Assembly: GCF_040373385.1 (NCBI RefSeq)
Contig: NZ_JBDXXH010000001.1
Coordinates: 372,675-436,674 of the forward strand
Length of the DNA: 64,000 nt
Direction: 5' to 3'
Origin: Nitratidesulfovibrio sp.
GTDB lineage: Bacteria; Desulfobacterota; Desulfovibrionia; Desulfovibrionales; Desulfovibrionaceae
Shown here: positions 54,360 through 63,939 of the stretch, piece after piece
Position numbering within the stretch: position 1 is the first letter of the stretch
How the letters are laid out: the number at the start of each line of letters is the position of its first letter
Notes under the pieces: model-generated
What the model saw: the letters and a program-made list of their open reading frames with translations, nothing else
Databases searched by the model: none
What the model was told of the DNA's origin: nothing
Program-made: the position numbers and the translations under genes

Positions 54360-54549
54360 GCTGGAGTTGCCCCCCGTGGAAGTGCAACGGTGCGGAAGGG
54401 TGCGGGCCGGTTGTGGGCAGGTGCGGGAATCGGCGGGCTCCTGCGGGCCACCGGGTGCGCGGGGGGCACCGACATTGGCGGATGGCCGGTCGGCCCGGCA
54501 AGCCTGCGGAACCTGTCGTGCCGCAGGCCCCGGCGTGTCGGCCTGTCGG

Positions 54550-55896
54550 TTATTTCGCCACTTCGCAGGCCTGGGCCAATTCCTTCAGGCTTGCGTCTTC
54601 GACGATCAACTCTTCCGGATTGTCGGCGGCAACGTCTGAGGGGCAGTCCAGCACGGCATGCAGGCGGTGGACGTCCAGCGCCCCTTCCCACTTGGACACG
54701 ACGATGGTGGCCACGCCGTTGCCGATCAGGTTGGTGATGGCCCGCGCTTCGGACATGAAGCGGTCCACGCCCAGCAGGATGGCCAGGGCGGCGATGGGCA
54801 CGGTTTCCAGGCTCTGCATGGTGGCGGCCAGGGTGATGAAGCCGCCGCCGGTCACCGCGGCCGCGCCCTTCGAGGTCAGCAGCAGGATGAACAGCACGTA
54901 CAGTTGCGCCCCCAGATCAAGCGGCGTGTTGGTGGCCTGGGCCAGGAAGACGAAGGCCATGGTCAGGTAGATGCAGGTGCCGTCCAGGTTGAAGGAGTAG
55001 CCCATGGGCAGGGTAAGGCCCACTACGGACTTGTCGCAGCCGGCATTTTCCAGCTTCGCCAGCATGCGCGGCAGGGCGGATTCGGACGAGGACGTGCCGA
55101 GCACCAGCAGGAGCTCTTCCTTGATGTACCGAAGGTACTTCATCAGGCTGAAGCCTGCCCATCTGGCCACGATCCACAGGACGACGAAGATGAAGATGAT
55201 GCAGGTCGTGTAGACCCCGGCCATCAGGGCTAGCAGTTGCTTGAGGGTGCCTGCCCCGTGTGCGCCAACCACGTACGCCATGGCGCCAAATGCACCGAAC
55301 GGCGCGAAGTACATGATGTAATGGACGACCTTGAACAGGCCCTTGGAAAACTGGTCGATCCACTGCACCACCACCGTCACCTTCGACCCCAGCGAGGCCA
55401 TGGCCAGGCCGAAGGGAATGGAGAAGAACAGCACCTGCAGGATTTCACCCTTGGCAAACGCATCCACCACCGAGTGGGGGATGATGTTCATCATGAAATC
55501 CACGGTGGACATCTTCTTGGCGGCACCGGCGTACGTGGCCACCTTGGATGCGTCCAGCGAGGCCACGTCCAGGTTCATGCCCACGCCCGGCTTGTACACG
55601 TTCACGACGACCAGGCCGATGGTCAGCGCAAGCAGCGTCATGGTCCAGAAGTAGAGCATGGTCTTCAGGCCCACGCGGCCCACCTTGCCCATGTCGCCCA
55701 TCTTGGCGATGCCGACGACCACGGTGCAGAAGATGATGGGCGCGATGATCATTTTCACCATGCGGATGAAGGCATCGCCCAGCGGCTTCATCGTCCTGGC
55801 GGTTTCGGGCTGCACGATGCCGAACAGGATGCCGGTGACAATGGCGAAGATGACCCAGAAGTAGAGCGACTTGTATATCTTTCTCTTTCCAAACAT
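54550..55896 (-). CDS. dctA: C4-dicarboxylate transporter DctA
   Basis: A 448-aa DAACS-family transporter that imports fumarate, malate and succinate with cations. The family motifs GTSSSESALPRM (serine-rich hairpin) and MGYSFNLDGTCIYLTMA (substrate binding) are present among eight predicted membrane helices. ATG 55896 has GAGGG before it and begins MFGKRKIYKSLYFWVIFAIV; the frame is open to 55941 without a site. The gene lies downstream of malic enzyme and the fumarase/Frd genes, all leftward, as expected for a dicarboxylate unit. Confidence 0.93.
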   Translation of the reverse strand: MFGKRKIYKSLYFWVIFAIVTGILFGIVQPETARTMKPLGDAFIRMVKMIIAPIIFCTVVVGIAKMGDMGKVGRVGLKTMLYFWTMTLLALTIGLVVVNVYKPGVGMNLDVASLDASKVATYAGAAKKMSTVDFMMNIIPHSVVDAFAKGEILQVLFFSIPFGLAMASLGSKVTVVVQWIDQFSKGLFKVVHYIMYFAPFGAFGAMAYVVGAHGAGTLKQLLALMAGVYTTCIIFIFVVLWIVARWAGFSLMKYLRYIKEELLLVLGTSSSESALPRMLAKLENAGCDKSVVGLTLPMGYSFNLDGTCIYLTMAFVFLAQATNTPLDLGAQLYVLFILLLTSKGAAAVTGGGFITLAATMQSLETVPIAALAILLGVDRFMSEARAITNLIGNGVATIVVSKWEGALDVHRLHAVLDCPSDVAADNPEELIVEDASLKELAQACEVAK

Positions 55897-56080
55897 GCTC
55901 AGGCCCTCACCTGGTTGATGGTTATCATTGCTGACCACCATGGCCGGACGGCGGAATCAGGCAGCGGGATGCGGGCGCGTGTCGCGCCGCTGTCGCAGTA
56001 TTCGATGCCGGGCTGCGCGGACCGCCGCTGGCGCACTCCCGGTCGCCACGGGACGGCCGGGAGTTGCATTGCATTTGCGG
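55897..56080. other. Interval between DctA and malic enzyme
   Basis: A 184-nt gap without a gene. dctA may have its own promoter here or be read through from the upstream genes; no terminator is evident. Confidence 0.4.
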
Positions 56081-57391
56081 CTATTCGTAGCTTTGGACAA
56101 AGGCGTTGATCCGCGCGCGTGATGTGGCGACACGTTCGCGCAGGCTGATCTTGTAGGCTTCCAGGTCGGCGATGGGGGTCCTGGCCACACCGGTTTCCAT
56201 GGCCGCCTTGGCCACGGCCGGGGTTTCCCATTCCAGCACGCGGGGGTCCAGGGGCTTGGGAATGATGTAGTCGCGCCCGAAGGTCATCTCCTTCACGCCG
56301 TACATGTCGCAAATGGCCGTGGGCACGGGCTCCTTGGCCAGGGCGGCCAGGGCCTTCGCGGCGGCGATCTTCATGGCTTCGTTGATTTCCGTGGCCTGCA
56401 CGTCGAGCGCGCCGCGGAAGATGTAGGGGAAGCCCGACACGTTGTTGACCTGGTTGGGGAAGTCGGTGCGGCCGGTGCCCATGATGCAGTTGGGGTTGGC
56501 CGCCTTGGCGTCGACATACGTGATTTCCGGGTCCGGGTTGGCCATGGCGAAGATGATGGGGTTCGGGGACATGGACCGGACCATGTCCTGGCTGACCAGG
56601 TCCTTCTTGGACAGGCCCAGGAAGATGTCCGCGCCCTTCATGCATTCCTGAAGGGTGGCGGGCTTGTCCTGCGCGAATTCGGCCTTGTACTTGTTCACGC
56701 CGTCGCGGCCCTTGTAGATGAGCCCCCTGGAGTCGAACATGTGGATGTTCCTGGGGTCGATGCCGATGGACGCATAGAACTTGGAGCAGGCAATGCCCGC
56801 CGCGCCGGCGCCCACGACCACCACCTTCATGTCTTCCAGGCGCCGGTTGAGGATTTCGGCCGCGTTGATCAGCCCGGCGCCGGAAATGACGGCGGTGCCG
56901 TGCTGGTCGTCATGAAACACCGGGATGTTCATCTCCGCCTTCAGGCGTTCTTCGATGTGGAAGCATTCCGGCGCCTTGATGTCCTCAAGGTTGATCCCGC
57001 CAAAGGTGGGTTCCAGGGCCTTGACGATTTCGCACAGCTTGTCCGGGTCGTTGCAGTCGAGATTGATGTCGTAGACGTCGATGTCCGTGAAGGTCTTGAA
57101 CAGCACGCCCTTGCCTTCCATCACCGGCTTGCCGGCCAGGGGGCCGATGTTGCCAAGGCCGAGCACGGCGGTGCCGTTGGAAACCACGGCCACCAGGTTG
57201 GACCGCCCGGTGTACTGTGCCGCCATGGCCGGGTCCGCCGCGATGGCCTTGCAGGCCTCGGCCACGCCCGGCGAATAGGCCATGGAAAGGTCCTTCTGGT
57301 TGTTGCAGGGCTTGATGGGCACCACCTCGACCTTCCCGCGGCGGGGAAACTGGTGATAGTTGAGGGCTTCTTCCTTGGTGAACAGCGCCAT
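56081..57391 (-). CDS. Malic enzyme (decarboxylating malate dehydrogenase)
   Basis: A 436-aa enzyme converting malate to pyruvate and CO2 with NAD(P). [14 protein letters not shown] [13 protein letters not shown] (about 35-47), [11 protein letters not shown] and HDDQHGTAV are malic-enzyme motifs, and [20 protein letters not shown] binds the nucleotide. It lacks the phosphotransacetylase domain found on some bacterial malic enzymes. GGGAGGA precedes ATG 57391. It follows fumarase, giving a fumarate-to-pyruvate path. Confidence 0.9.
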   Translation of the reverse strand: MALFTKEEALNYHQFPRRGKVEVVPIKPCNNQKDLSMAYSPGVAEACKAIAADPAMAAQYTGRSNLVAVVSNGTAVLGLGNIGPLAGKPVMEGKGVLFKTFTDIDVYDINLDCNDPDKLCEIVKALEPTFGGINLEDIKAPECFHIEERLKAEMNIPVFHDDQHGTAVISGAGLINAAEILNRRLEDMKVVVVGAGAAGIACSKFYASIGIDPRNIHMFDSRGLIYKGRDGVNKYKAEFAQDKPATLQECMKGADIFLGLSKKDLVSQDMVRSMSPNPIIFAMANPDPEITYVDAKAANPNCIMGTGRTDFPNQVNNVSGFPYIFRGALDVQATEINEAMKIAAAKALAALAKEPVPTAICDMYGVKEMTFGRDYIIPKPLDPRVLEWETPAVAKAAMETGVARTPIADLEAYKISLRERVATSRARINAFVQSYE

Positions 57392-57418
57392 GTCGATTCC
57401 TCCCTGGCAGCGGGGTGG

Positions 57419-57964
57419 TTAGGGTTCGTACCTGGGCTTGGCGTAGAGTTCCGCGCCGTGGGCGTCGTTGACGACCAGCAGGGGAAAGTCCTTGACCGTC
57501 AGCTTGCGGATGGCCTCTGGGCCAAGTTCCGGGTAGGCGATGACTTCCGACGCGGTGATGCGCTGGGAGAGCAGGGCACCCGCGCCGCCGGTGGCGCCGA
57601 AGTACACGCCCTTGTGCTCTTGCAGTGCGTCGCGCACCTCCTGGCTCCGCTTGCCCTTGCCGATGCTGGCCTTGACGCCGAGGGCATGCAGGCGGGGGGC
57701 GTAGCTGTCCATGCGGCCGCTGGTGGTGGGACCGGCGGAGCCGATGGCGCAGCCGGGCGGGGCCGGGGCCGGACCGACGTAGTAGATGATCGCGCCCTGC
57801 AGTTCGAAGGGCAGGCGTTCCTCGTTGTCCAGCGCCTCCATCAGCTTCCTGTGGGCCGCGTCGCGGGCGGTGTAGATGGTGCCGGTCAGGTAGACGACGT
57901 CCCCCGCGCGCAGCGGGACCACGTCTTCGTCCCCGAGGGGGGTGGTGAGGTTGTACGTGGCCAT
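57419..57964 (-). CDS. Class I fumarase, beta subunit
   Basis: A 181-aa protein corresponding to the C-terminal domain of class I fumarate hydratases/tartrate dehydratases (AGDVVYLTGTIYTARDAAHR, GPTTSGRMDSYAP). With the alpha subunit it forms the 4Fe-4S hydratase. Its start overlaps the alpha-subunit stop by 1 nt at 57964. It is 27 nt upstream of the malic-enzyme start. Confidence 0.92.
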   Translation of the reverse strand: MATYNLTTPLGDEDVVPLRAGDVVYLTGTIYTARDAAHRKLMEALDNEERLPFELQGAIIYYVGPAPAPPGCAIGSAGPTTSGRMDSYAPRLHALGVKASIGKGKRSQEVRDALQEHKGVYFGATGGAGALLSQRITASEVIAYPELGPEAIRKLTVKDFPLLVVNDAHGAELYAKPRYEP

Positions 57965-58803
57965 CAGAACACGACCTCCTTGGTGCGGGATGAGTGGCAC
58001 TGCACGTTGACGGCAACGGGCAGGCTGGCGATGTGGCAGGGGTGCATCTCTACCTTCACGTCCAGGCTGGTGGTCTTGCCGCCAAGCCCCATGGGGCCGA
58101 TGCCCAGGTCGTTGATGGCCGCGAGCAGCTCGGTTTCCATGGCGGCCACTTCCGGGTCGGCGTTGCGCACGCCGATGGGCCGGAAAAGGGCCTTCTTGGC
58201 CAGGGTGGGGGCCAGGTCGAAGGTGCCGCCAATACCCACGCCCACCACGGTGGGGGGGCAGGGGTTGGGACCGGCCTCGGCCATGGTGCGCACCACGAAG
58301 TCACGAATGCCGGCCCAGCCCTGGGCGGGCTTCAGCATGGCCACGCGCGACATGTTCTCCGAGCCGCCCCCCTTGGCCATGAAGCGGATCCTCAGGGCAT
58401 CGCCGGGCACCACGTGGGCGTGGATGATGGGCGGGGTGTTGTCGCCGGTGTTCTTGCGCGTCAGGGGGTGGCACATGGACTTGCGCAGGTACCCCTTGTC
58501 GTAGGCCTCGACCATGGCGTCGCTGAGCACCTGTTCCAGGCTCCCGCCCTCGATCTTCACGTCCTCGCCGTAGTCCACGAAGAACACGGCGGACCCGGTG
58601 TCCTGGCACAGGGCCAGTTGGGTGTTGCGGGCAAGGTCGGCATTTTCGATGAGTTGGGCCATGACCTCCTTGGCCGAGGCGGATTCTTCCTCCGCGTGGG
58701 CCTTGGTGAAGGCGGCGTAGACGTCGTCCGACAACAGTCGGCAGGCGTCCATGATCATGTCCCGGACCGCTTCGTGGATGGCCTTGGCGCTAATGCTTTT
58801 CAT
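57964..58803 (-). CDS. Class I fumarase, alpha subunit
   Basis: A 279-aa protein with Cys ligands for a 4Fe-4S cluster (LALCQDTG, then NPCPPTVVGVGIGG and further HPCHIA). It hydrates fumarate to malate with the beta subunit. ATG 58803 lies 14 nt inside the end of the frdB gene, so translation is coupled. The open frame upstream overlaps frdB and is not used. Confidence 0.92.
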   Translation of the reverse strand: MKSISAKAIHEAVRDMIMDACRLLSDDVYAAFTKAHAEEESASAKEVMAQLIENADLARNTQLALCQDTGSAVFFVDYGEDVKIEGGSLEQVLSDAMVEAYDKGYLRKSMCHPLTRKNTGDNTPPIIHAHVVPGDALRIRFMAKGGGSENMSRVAMLKPAQGWAGIRDFVVRTMAEAGPNPCPPTVVGVGIGGTFDLAPTLAKKALFRPIGVRNADPEVAAMETELLAAINDLGIGPMGLGGKTTSLDVKVEMHPCHIASLPVAVNVQCHSSRTKEVVF

Positions 58804-59587
58804 GGCAGCATCCCTTGTGCCCTTTGTGTTGGAGAGCGGCCATGACGGCCTTGGGCAGGATGCCCTTGACCGAATGCAGCGCCAGCATGCGGCGCATGAT
58901 GCCCAGTTGGTCCTGCAAGGGAAGGTGCTTGGGGCAGACGTCCTGGCAGCCCAGCAGCGCCATGCAGCCGAACACGCCCTGGTCGTTGCCGATGACGTCG
59001 TAGTAGGCGTCGTCGGAACGCAGGTCGCGCGGGTCCATGGCAAAGCGGGCGATACGCGCGATGGACGCGGCCCCCAGGAAGTCCTCGCGCATGCGGGCCG
59101 TGCCGCAGGCGGCGATGCAGCAGCCGCATTCGATGCAGCGGTCCAGTTCGAAGATTTCCTCGGCCAGGGCGTTTTCCATCCGCACTTCTTCCGCCGCCGG
59201 GTCGAAGGCGGCGTCATTGCCGTGCACCCAGGCCTCTATCCTGGTGCCCACGTCGCGGAACCACGTGCCCGTATCCACGGACAGGTCGCCCAGCAGCTTG
59301 AAGACCGGCAGGGGGTGCAAGGTGATTTCGGCGGGCAGGTCCTTGGTCTGGGTGTGGCAGGCAAGGCCGGGGCGGCCGTTGATGACCATGCCGCACGACC
59401 CGCAGATGCCGGCCCGGCAGCAGAAGTCGAACTTCAGCGAGGGGTCCATCTCGTCGCGGATCTGGGTAAGGGCGATGAACAGGGTCATGGAGTCGTACTC
59501 GTTGATGTGGAACGACTGCATGTGCGGACGGGAATCCGGATCCAGCGGGTTGTACCGGAATATCTTGATGTGCAGCTTGCGGTTCAT
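58790..59587 (-). CDS. frdB: Fumarate reductase iron-sulfur subunit FrdB
   Basis: A 265-aa subunit. The N-terminal half binds [2Fe-2S] (CCRAGICGSCGMVINGRPGL with a later Cys); the C-terminal half binds two further clusters (CIECGCCIAACGTARM, then GCQDVCPKHLP). It passes electrons between the cytochrome b subunit and FrdA. It starts 13 nt after frdA. A His/Cys-rich end (GHKGCCHEKH) is unusual. Confidence 0.95.
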   Translation of the reverse strand: MNRKLHIKIFRYNPLDPDSRPHMQSFHINEYDSMTLFIALTQIRDEMDPSLKFDFCCRAGICGSCGMVINGRPGLACHTQTKDLPAEITLHPLPVFKLLGDLSVDTGTWFRDVGTRIEAWVHGNDAAFDPAAEEVRMENALAEEIFELDRCIECGCCIAACGTARMREDFLGAASIARIARFAMDPRDLRSDDAYYDVIGNDQGVFGCMALLGCQDVCPKHLPLQDQLGIMRRMLALHSVKGILPKAVMAALQHKGHKGCCHEKH

Positions 59588-59600
59588 CTGTTTTCCTCCC

Positions 59601-61490
59601 CTAGCCCTTGCTCTTGGCCTTGTTCAGATTGTCGATGGCGTCCTGAGGAATGCCGAAGCGCGCCTCGGGCAGCTCGTTGGGAATGATCTTGCCGCCGCCG
59701 TAGCCGCGTTCGCCGGGGGGAATCTCGTAGTACGGGGAGGCATCCTCGTATTCGAGGGTGGGCAGATGGTCGCCTTCCTTCCAGTAGGCCAGGGTGCGCT
59801 TCAGCCATTCCCGGTCGTTGCGTTCGGGAAAGTCCTCGCGCGTGTGCGCCCCGCGCGATTCGGTGCGCATCAGGGCGCCGTAGGCCGTGCACTGGGACAG
59901 CTTGATCATGCCCCGCATGCGCAGGGCCGTGGACATTTCGGGGTTGAAGCCGCGGGGGTTTGTCTGCAGGGCGATGCCCCCGGCGCGTTCGTGCAGTTCG
60001 GCCAGCTTGTCCACGGCTTTCTGCAGGTCCGCGCCGTTACGGAAGATGCCCACATAGTCCATCATCACCGAATGCATCTCGTCGCGCAGCTTGAGGGCGC
60101 TTTCCTTGCCCTTGCGGCCGGTGACGATGTCCTTGATGCGCTCCTCGAGCGTCCGGCGGGCGTCGTTCATGGCCACCATGGAGAAGGTGGCCGTGCTGCC
60201 CTTGAGGTACTTGACGATCTGCTTGCCCACGTAGCGCCCGGCCACCACGGTTTCGGCCAGCGAATTGCCGCCCAGGCGGTTGAAGCCGTGCATGTCCCAG
60301 CAGGCGGCCTCGCCCGCGGAGTACAGGCCCTTCAGCCCGTAGGCGGCGCCGTCGCGGTTGGTGCGGATGCCGCCCATGGAATAGTGCTGGGTGGGGCGCA
60401 CGGGGATGAGCTGCTCGATGGGGTTCACCCCCAGGAAGTTCATGCAGATGTCGTAGACTTCGCGCAGCTTGTGGGTGATGTGGTGGACGCCGAGGTGCCG
60501 GATGTCGAGCCACAGGTGGTCGCCATAGGGGGACTTGACCCCCAGGCCCTTGCGCATGTGCTCGGTCATGCGGCGCGAAACCACGTCGCGCGAGGCGAGT
60601 TCGGCCTTTTCCGGCTCGTAGTCGGGCATGAAGCGGTATTCGTTGACGTCCAGCAGGGTGCCGCCGTCGCCCCGGCAGCCTTCGGTCACCAGGATGTCCG
60701 TGGGCACGGTGCCCGTGGGGTGGAACTGCACGGCCTCCATGTTGCCCATGGGCACGATGCCCGTGTCCAGGGCGCAGATCTGGCCGCCGCCGTCACAGAT
60801 GACCGCGTTGGTGGTGGCGCTGTAGCAGCGGCCGTACCCGCCCGTGGCGATGAGGGTGGCGGTGGCGAAGTAGGCGCGCAGTTCGCCGGTGCGCAGGCAG
60901 CGGGCGATGCACCCCATGCACTGCTCGCCGTCGTGGATCAGCACTTCCGCCTGGGTGCGGTCATGGATGGTCACGCCGTACTGCAGGCACTTGCTGTCCA
61001 GGGTGTTCAGGACGGAACGGCCCGTGCCGTCGGCGGTGTAGCAGGTGCGCCACTTGGCTGTGCCGCCGAAGGCGCGGGCGTGGATGAGCCCGTGCTTTTC
61101 GCGCTTTTCTTCGGCCTCGAAGGGCTTGCCGCCCTTGTAGTAGGTGTGCATGCCCGCTTCCACGCGGTTCCACGGCACGCCCCAGTGGGCCACTTCGCGC
61201 ATGACGATGGGCGCGGTGTCCGCGAATATCCTGGCCACTTCCTGGTCGCAGCCCCAGTCCGAACCCTTGACCGTGTCCAGAAAGTGGACGTCCGGGCAGT
61301 CGCCATCGCCCATGATGGCGTTGCCCAGCGCGGCCTGCATGCCGCCCTGGGCGGCGGACGAGTGGGAGCGGCGTGGCGGAACGATGGACAGGCAGATGGT
61401 GCTGAAGCCCGCCATGGCGGCCTCCACGGCCACGCGTTCACCGGCCAGGCCGGCACCGATGCACAGTACGTCAGTGTAGAAGATCTGCAT
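59601..61490 (-). CDS. frdA: Fumarate reductase flavoprotein subunit FrdA
   Basis: A 629-aa subunit with the FAD-binding start GAGLAGERVAVEAAMAG and the His-FAD site HSSAAQGGMQAA (covalent attachment His). HPTGTVPTDIL and further conserved Arg/His residues fit the dicarboxylate site. It interconverts fumarate and succinate; direction depends on conditions. The start ATG 61490 gives the family length; the longer open frame to 62054 overlaps frdC and is not used. Confidence 0.95.
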   Translation of the reverse strand: MQIFYTDVLCIGAGLAGERVAVEAAMAGFSTICLSIVPPRRSHSSAAQGGMQAALGNAIMGDGDCPDVHFLDTVKGSDWGCDQEVARIFADTAPIVMREVAHWGVPWNRVEAGMHTYYKGGKPFEAEEKREKHGLIHARAFGGTAKWRTCYTADGTGRSVLNTLDSKCLQYGVTIHDRTQAEVLIHDGEQCMGCIARCLRTGELRAYFATATLIATGGYGRCYSATTNAVICDGGGQICALDTGIVPMGNMEAVQFHPTGTVPTDILVTEGCRGDGGTLLDVNEYRFMPDYEPEKAELASRDVVSRRMTEHMRKGLGVKSPYGDHLWLDIRHLGVHHITHKLREVYDICMNFLGVNPIEQLIPVRPTQHYSMGGIRTNRDGAAYGLKGLYSAGEAACWDMHGFNRLGGNSLAETVVAGRYVGKQIVKYLKGSTATFSMVAMNDARRTLEERIKDIVTGRKGKESALKLRDEMHSVMMDYVGIFRNGADLQKAVDKLAELHERAGGIALQTNPRGFNPEMSTALRMRGMIKLSQCTAYGALMRTESRGAHTREDFPERNDREWLKRTLAYWKEGDHLPTLEYEDASPYYEIPPGERGYGGGKIIPNELPEARFGIPQDAIDNLNKAKSKG

Positions 61491-61504
61491 GGTGTTCCTC
61501 GTGC

Positions 61505-62158
61505 TTAGATGCTCAGCCAGTAGAGCCGGGCAAGGGTAAGCAGGCCGATGGCGACGAACCCGCCCATCATCACGACCTCGGCCCGCTGGTACCAGGCGCG
61601 GCGCGCGCTGGAGATGAAGCCGTACTTGATGCCGATACGGTAGAAGCCGATGCCGACGTGCATCTCGGCCATGGGCAGCAGGACCAGGTACAGGGGCAGC
61701 CAGGTGCCGCCCTGGACGCGCGCCGCGCTCTTGGCGGCGGATATGGGCAGGTCGGAAAGCACGGTGAAGACGTGCACGGAGGCAAGGACCAGGATGATGA
61801 TGGCGCTGACCACCTGCACGAGCCACAGGGTGGTGTCCTTGTGGTGCAGCATCCTGCTGTGCGTCACGAAGGCCTTCCACTCGCCCTGTTCGAAGGGCAT
61901 CTTCCGCGCGGCAAGGATGAAGTGGACGACCATGATGACGAAGATGGCCGGGCCGCCGATCTGTGCCATGTAGGTGGCCTCGAAGAAGTGGGCCAGGGCG
62001 TTCATGATGTCGGGGCTCAGGACCACGCTGGAAACCAGCAGCAGGTGGGCCCACAGGAAGAGGATGAGCAGCGCGCCGGACGCCACCATGACGAAGTCCA
62101 GTCGGCCGGCGATCTTGCTTTGATCCGGAACGTGCAGGGTAATCGCGCTCAAGTTCAT
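61505..62158 (-). CDS. frdC: Fumarate reductase cytochrome b subunit FrdC
   Basis: A 217-aa membrane subunit with five predicted helices and histidines expected to bind two hemes (WAHLLLV, HFFEA, VVHFIL, HVFTVL, HVGIGF). This fits diheme quinol:fumarate reductases of the Wolinella/Desulfovibrio type. GAGGAG precedes ATG 62158. The operon order frdC-frdA-frdB is standard for this type. A sigma-54 promoter lies about 170 nt upstream. Confidence 0.93.
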   Translation of the reverse strand: MNLSAITLHVPDQSKIAGRLDFVMVASGALLILFLWAHLLLVSSVVLSPDIMNALAHFFEATYMAQIGGPAIFVIMVVHFILAARKMPFEQGEWKAFVTHSRMLHHKDTTLWLVQVVSAIIILVLASVHVFTVLSDLPISAAKSAARVQGGTWLPLYLVLLPMAEMHVGIGFYRIGIKYGFISSARRAWYQRAEVVMMGGFVAIGLLTLARLYWLSI

Positions 62159-62324
62159 GGCAATGGCTCCTCGGATACGATCATTTCGTTTGTTCGCGCA
62201 TGGTGCTCCGGTCTGTTGTTCATCTGCCGGAACCGGAAGGGATGGACCGGACAGCCGTACCTCCTCGTGTTCCCTTTTCCCGTCTGGCCGGATGCGGGGC
62301 GCGAACCGTGTCGCCACCCCCACA

Positions 62325-62339
62325 GCATGGGGCGTACCA
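62325..62339 (-). promoter_or_regulatory. Sigma-54 promoter for the frd-fum-mae-dct operon
   Basis: On the minus strand TGGTAC-GCCCC-ATGC matches the -24/-12 consensus TGGCAC-N5-TTGC with exact spacing. The transcription start would be near 62313, giving a leader of about 155 nt before frdC. Confidence 0.75.
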
Positions 62340-62410
62340 AAAATGATGTCTGGAAATACTCTTGAATAACAGTATATTGCGGATGGTGATGGCGGCAGCG
62401 CAACGAGCTT

Positions 62411-62448
62411 TCCTGCCGGACAGGACGGAACATTCCTGTCGGATGGGA
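62411..62448. promoter_or_regulatory. Two palindromic upstream activator sites
   Basis: TCCTGCCGGACAGGA (62411-62425) is a near-perfect palindrome; TTCCTGTCGGATGGGA (62433-62448) is a second, weaker copy. They lie 72-123 bp before the sigma-54 promoter, the usual place for NtrC-type enhancer sites. The regulator at 62512 is the likely binder. Confidence 0.6.
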
Positions 62449-62460
62449 GAGTGCTGCCCC

Positions 62461-62489
62461 AAAAAAAAGGCGCGGCAGAATGCCGCGCC
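62461..62489 (-). terminator. Rho-independent terminator of the NtrC-type regulator gene
   Basis: GGCGCGGCA (62469-62477) pairs with TGCCGCGCC (62481-62489); the minus strand then reads eight T. It lies 22 nt after the regulator stop and insulates the sigma-54 promoter region. Confidence 0.9.
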
Positions 62490-62511
62490 GTGAAGGGACC
62501 TGTGGATGGGG

Positions 62512-63939
62512 CTAGTGGGTGGTGATGCCGTACTTCTTGAGCAGCGCGTATAGGCGTGACTGCGAAAGGCCCGAAAGCCTGATGACCTCCCGGATGTTGC
62601 CGTTGGTGGCTGTCATCAGGTTCTGGAGGTAGCGGCTTTCGGCCCTGGCCAGAACCGCGTCCCTGTATTCCTGCAGGGGTTGCGAGGGGGTGACGTCGCC
62701 AGCGCCGCCGTTGGCGTCTTCTGGCGTCTTGGCGGCGGAATGCGCCGGCCCCGCGATCCTGGCCCTGGCCACCTTGGCCCGCAGGCCGGGCGGCAGGTGC
62801 TGGGGAAAGAGGTACTGGTCGAGCTTCGCGGCCGTGAAGGCGTGCTCCAGGGTATGGATGAGTTCCCGGACGTTGCCCGGCCATTCGTAGGCGCCCAGCG
62901 TTTCCAGAAAGTCCGTGCTGCACGTCTTGGGTGCCGCTCCCGCCCGCGCGCACATGGCTTCGAGGAAGTGTTCGGTCAGCAGCCGGATGTCTCCGGCGCG
63001 TTCGCGCAGCGGGGGAAGGTGGATGTGCGCGGCGCGCAGGCGGTAGAGCAGGTCCGACCTGAAGGTGCCTGCCACGGTCATGTCGTCGAGGTTGCGGTTG
63101 GTGGCCGCCACCAACCGGAAATCGACGCTGCGCTCTTCCCTGTCCCCCAGCGAACGGACGCTGCGCTCCTGCAGGACGCGCAGGAAGTTCTTTTGCACGG
63201 TGGGGGGCAGTTCGCCGACCTCGTCAAGGAACAGGGTGCCGCCGTTGGCTTGCAGGATGAGGCCGAGCTGGTCCTTTTCCGCCCCGGTGAAGGCCCCCTT
63301 GCGGTGGCCGAACAGGATGGACTGGGCGATGCTTTCGGGCAGGGTGGCACAGTCCACGGTCACGAAGGGGCCGTCCGAGCGCCCGCTGTTCTGGTGGAGG
63401 GCATGGGCGAAGAGTTCCTTGCCGGTGCCGGTTTCTCCGGTGATCAGCACGTTGGAGTCCGCCCCGGCGAACTGGGCCACCGCGTCCAGAACCCGTGTGA
63501 GGGCGGGACTTTCGCCGATGATCCTGTCCCGGCTCAGCACGGACCACAGCGTGTTGCCGCCCTCCTTGCTGCGCGCGCGCCGATAGTCCAGGGCCCGCTT
63601 GAGGGTCAGGGATATCTGTTCGACGCTGTAGCTCTTCTCGATGTAGTCCCAGGCCCCGTTCTTGATGGCCAGTTCTGCGCCTGCCGGGTCACCCATGCCC
63701 GTGACGATGATCACTTCCGGCTTCGCGGACATGGCCGTCAGCTCGCCAAGGATGGAAAGCCCGTTTCCGTCCGGCAGCTTCACGTCAAGGAACACGACGT
63801 CGAAGGCCCTGGCCCTGGCCATGCCCACCCCGGCGGACAGGGTGCCGACACTGTCGACGTCGCAGCCCATGCGCTTCACCGTCCGGGACAGCACATGGCA
63901 GATCGACTCGTCGTCATCGATGATGAGTATTCGCGGCAT
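62512..63939 (-). CDS. NtrC-family sigma-54-dependent response regulator (DctD-like)
   Basis: A 475-aa regulator. The receiver has DDD (8-10), phosphorylatable Asp52 (VVFLDVKLPDGNG) and Lys102. The AAA+ domain has Walker A GETGTGKE (168-175) and the sigma-54 contact loop GAFTGA (215-220). The C-terminal Fis-type helix-turn-helix (NIREVIRLSGLSQSRLYALL) binds DNA. The position directly before the dicarboxylate operon, with palindromes and a sigma-54 promoter in between, points to DctD-like control. Its histidine kinase is not visible and may lie beyond 64000. Confidence 0.92.
   Translation of the reverse strand: MPRILIIDDDESICHVLSRTVKRMGCDVDSVGTLSAGVGMARARAFDVVFLDVKLPDGNGLSILGELTAMSAKPEVIIVTGMGDPAGAELAIKNGAWDYIEKSYSVEQISLTLKRALDYRRARSKEGGNTLWSVLSRDRIIGESPALTRVLDAVAQFAGADSNVLITGETGTGKELFAHALHQNSGRSDGPFVTVDCATLPESIAQSILFGHRKGAFTGAEKDQLGLILQANGGTLFLDEVGELPPTVQKNFLRVLQERSVRSLGDREERSVDFRLVAATNRNLDDMTVAGTFRSDLLYRLRAAHIHLPPLRERAGDIRLLTEHFLEAMCARAGAAPKTCSTDFLETLGAYEWPGNVRELIHTLEHAFTAAKLDQYLFPQHLPPGLRAKVARARIAGPAHSAAKTPEDANGGAGDVTPSQPLQEYRDAVLARAESRYLQNLMTATNGNIREVIRLSGLSQSRLYALLKKYGITTH

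Noticed and set aside
59037..61508. 823-codon plus-strand frame opposite frdA and frdB
   Set aside because: Mirror of real genes with strong family motifs on the minus strand; Val/His/Gly-rich composition typical of antisense frames.
62300..62316. Second sigma-54-like sequence (TGGCGA...TTCGC) before frdC
   Set aside because: The -12 GC is displaced and -24 CAC is missing; the site at 62325-62339 is clearly better.
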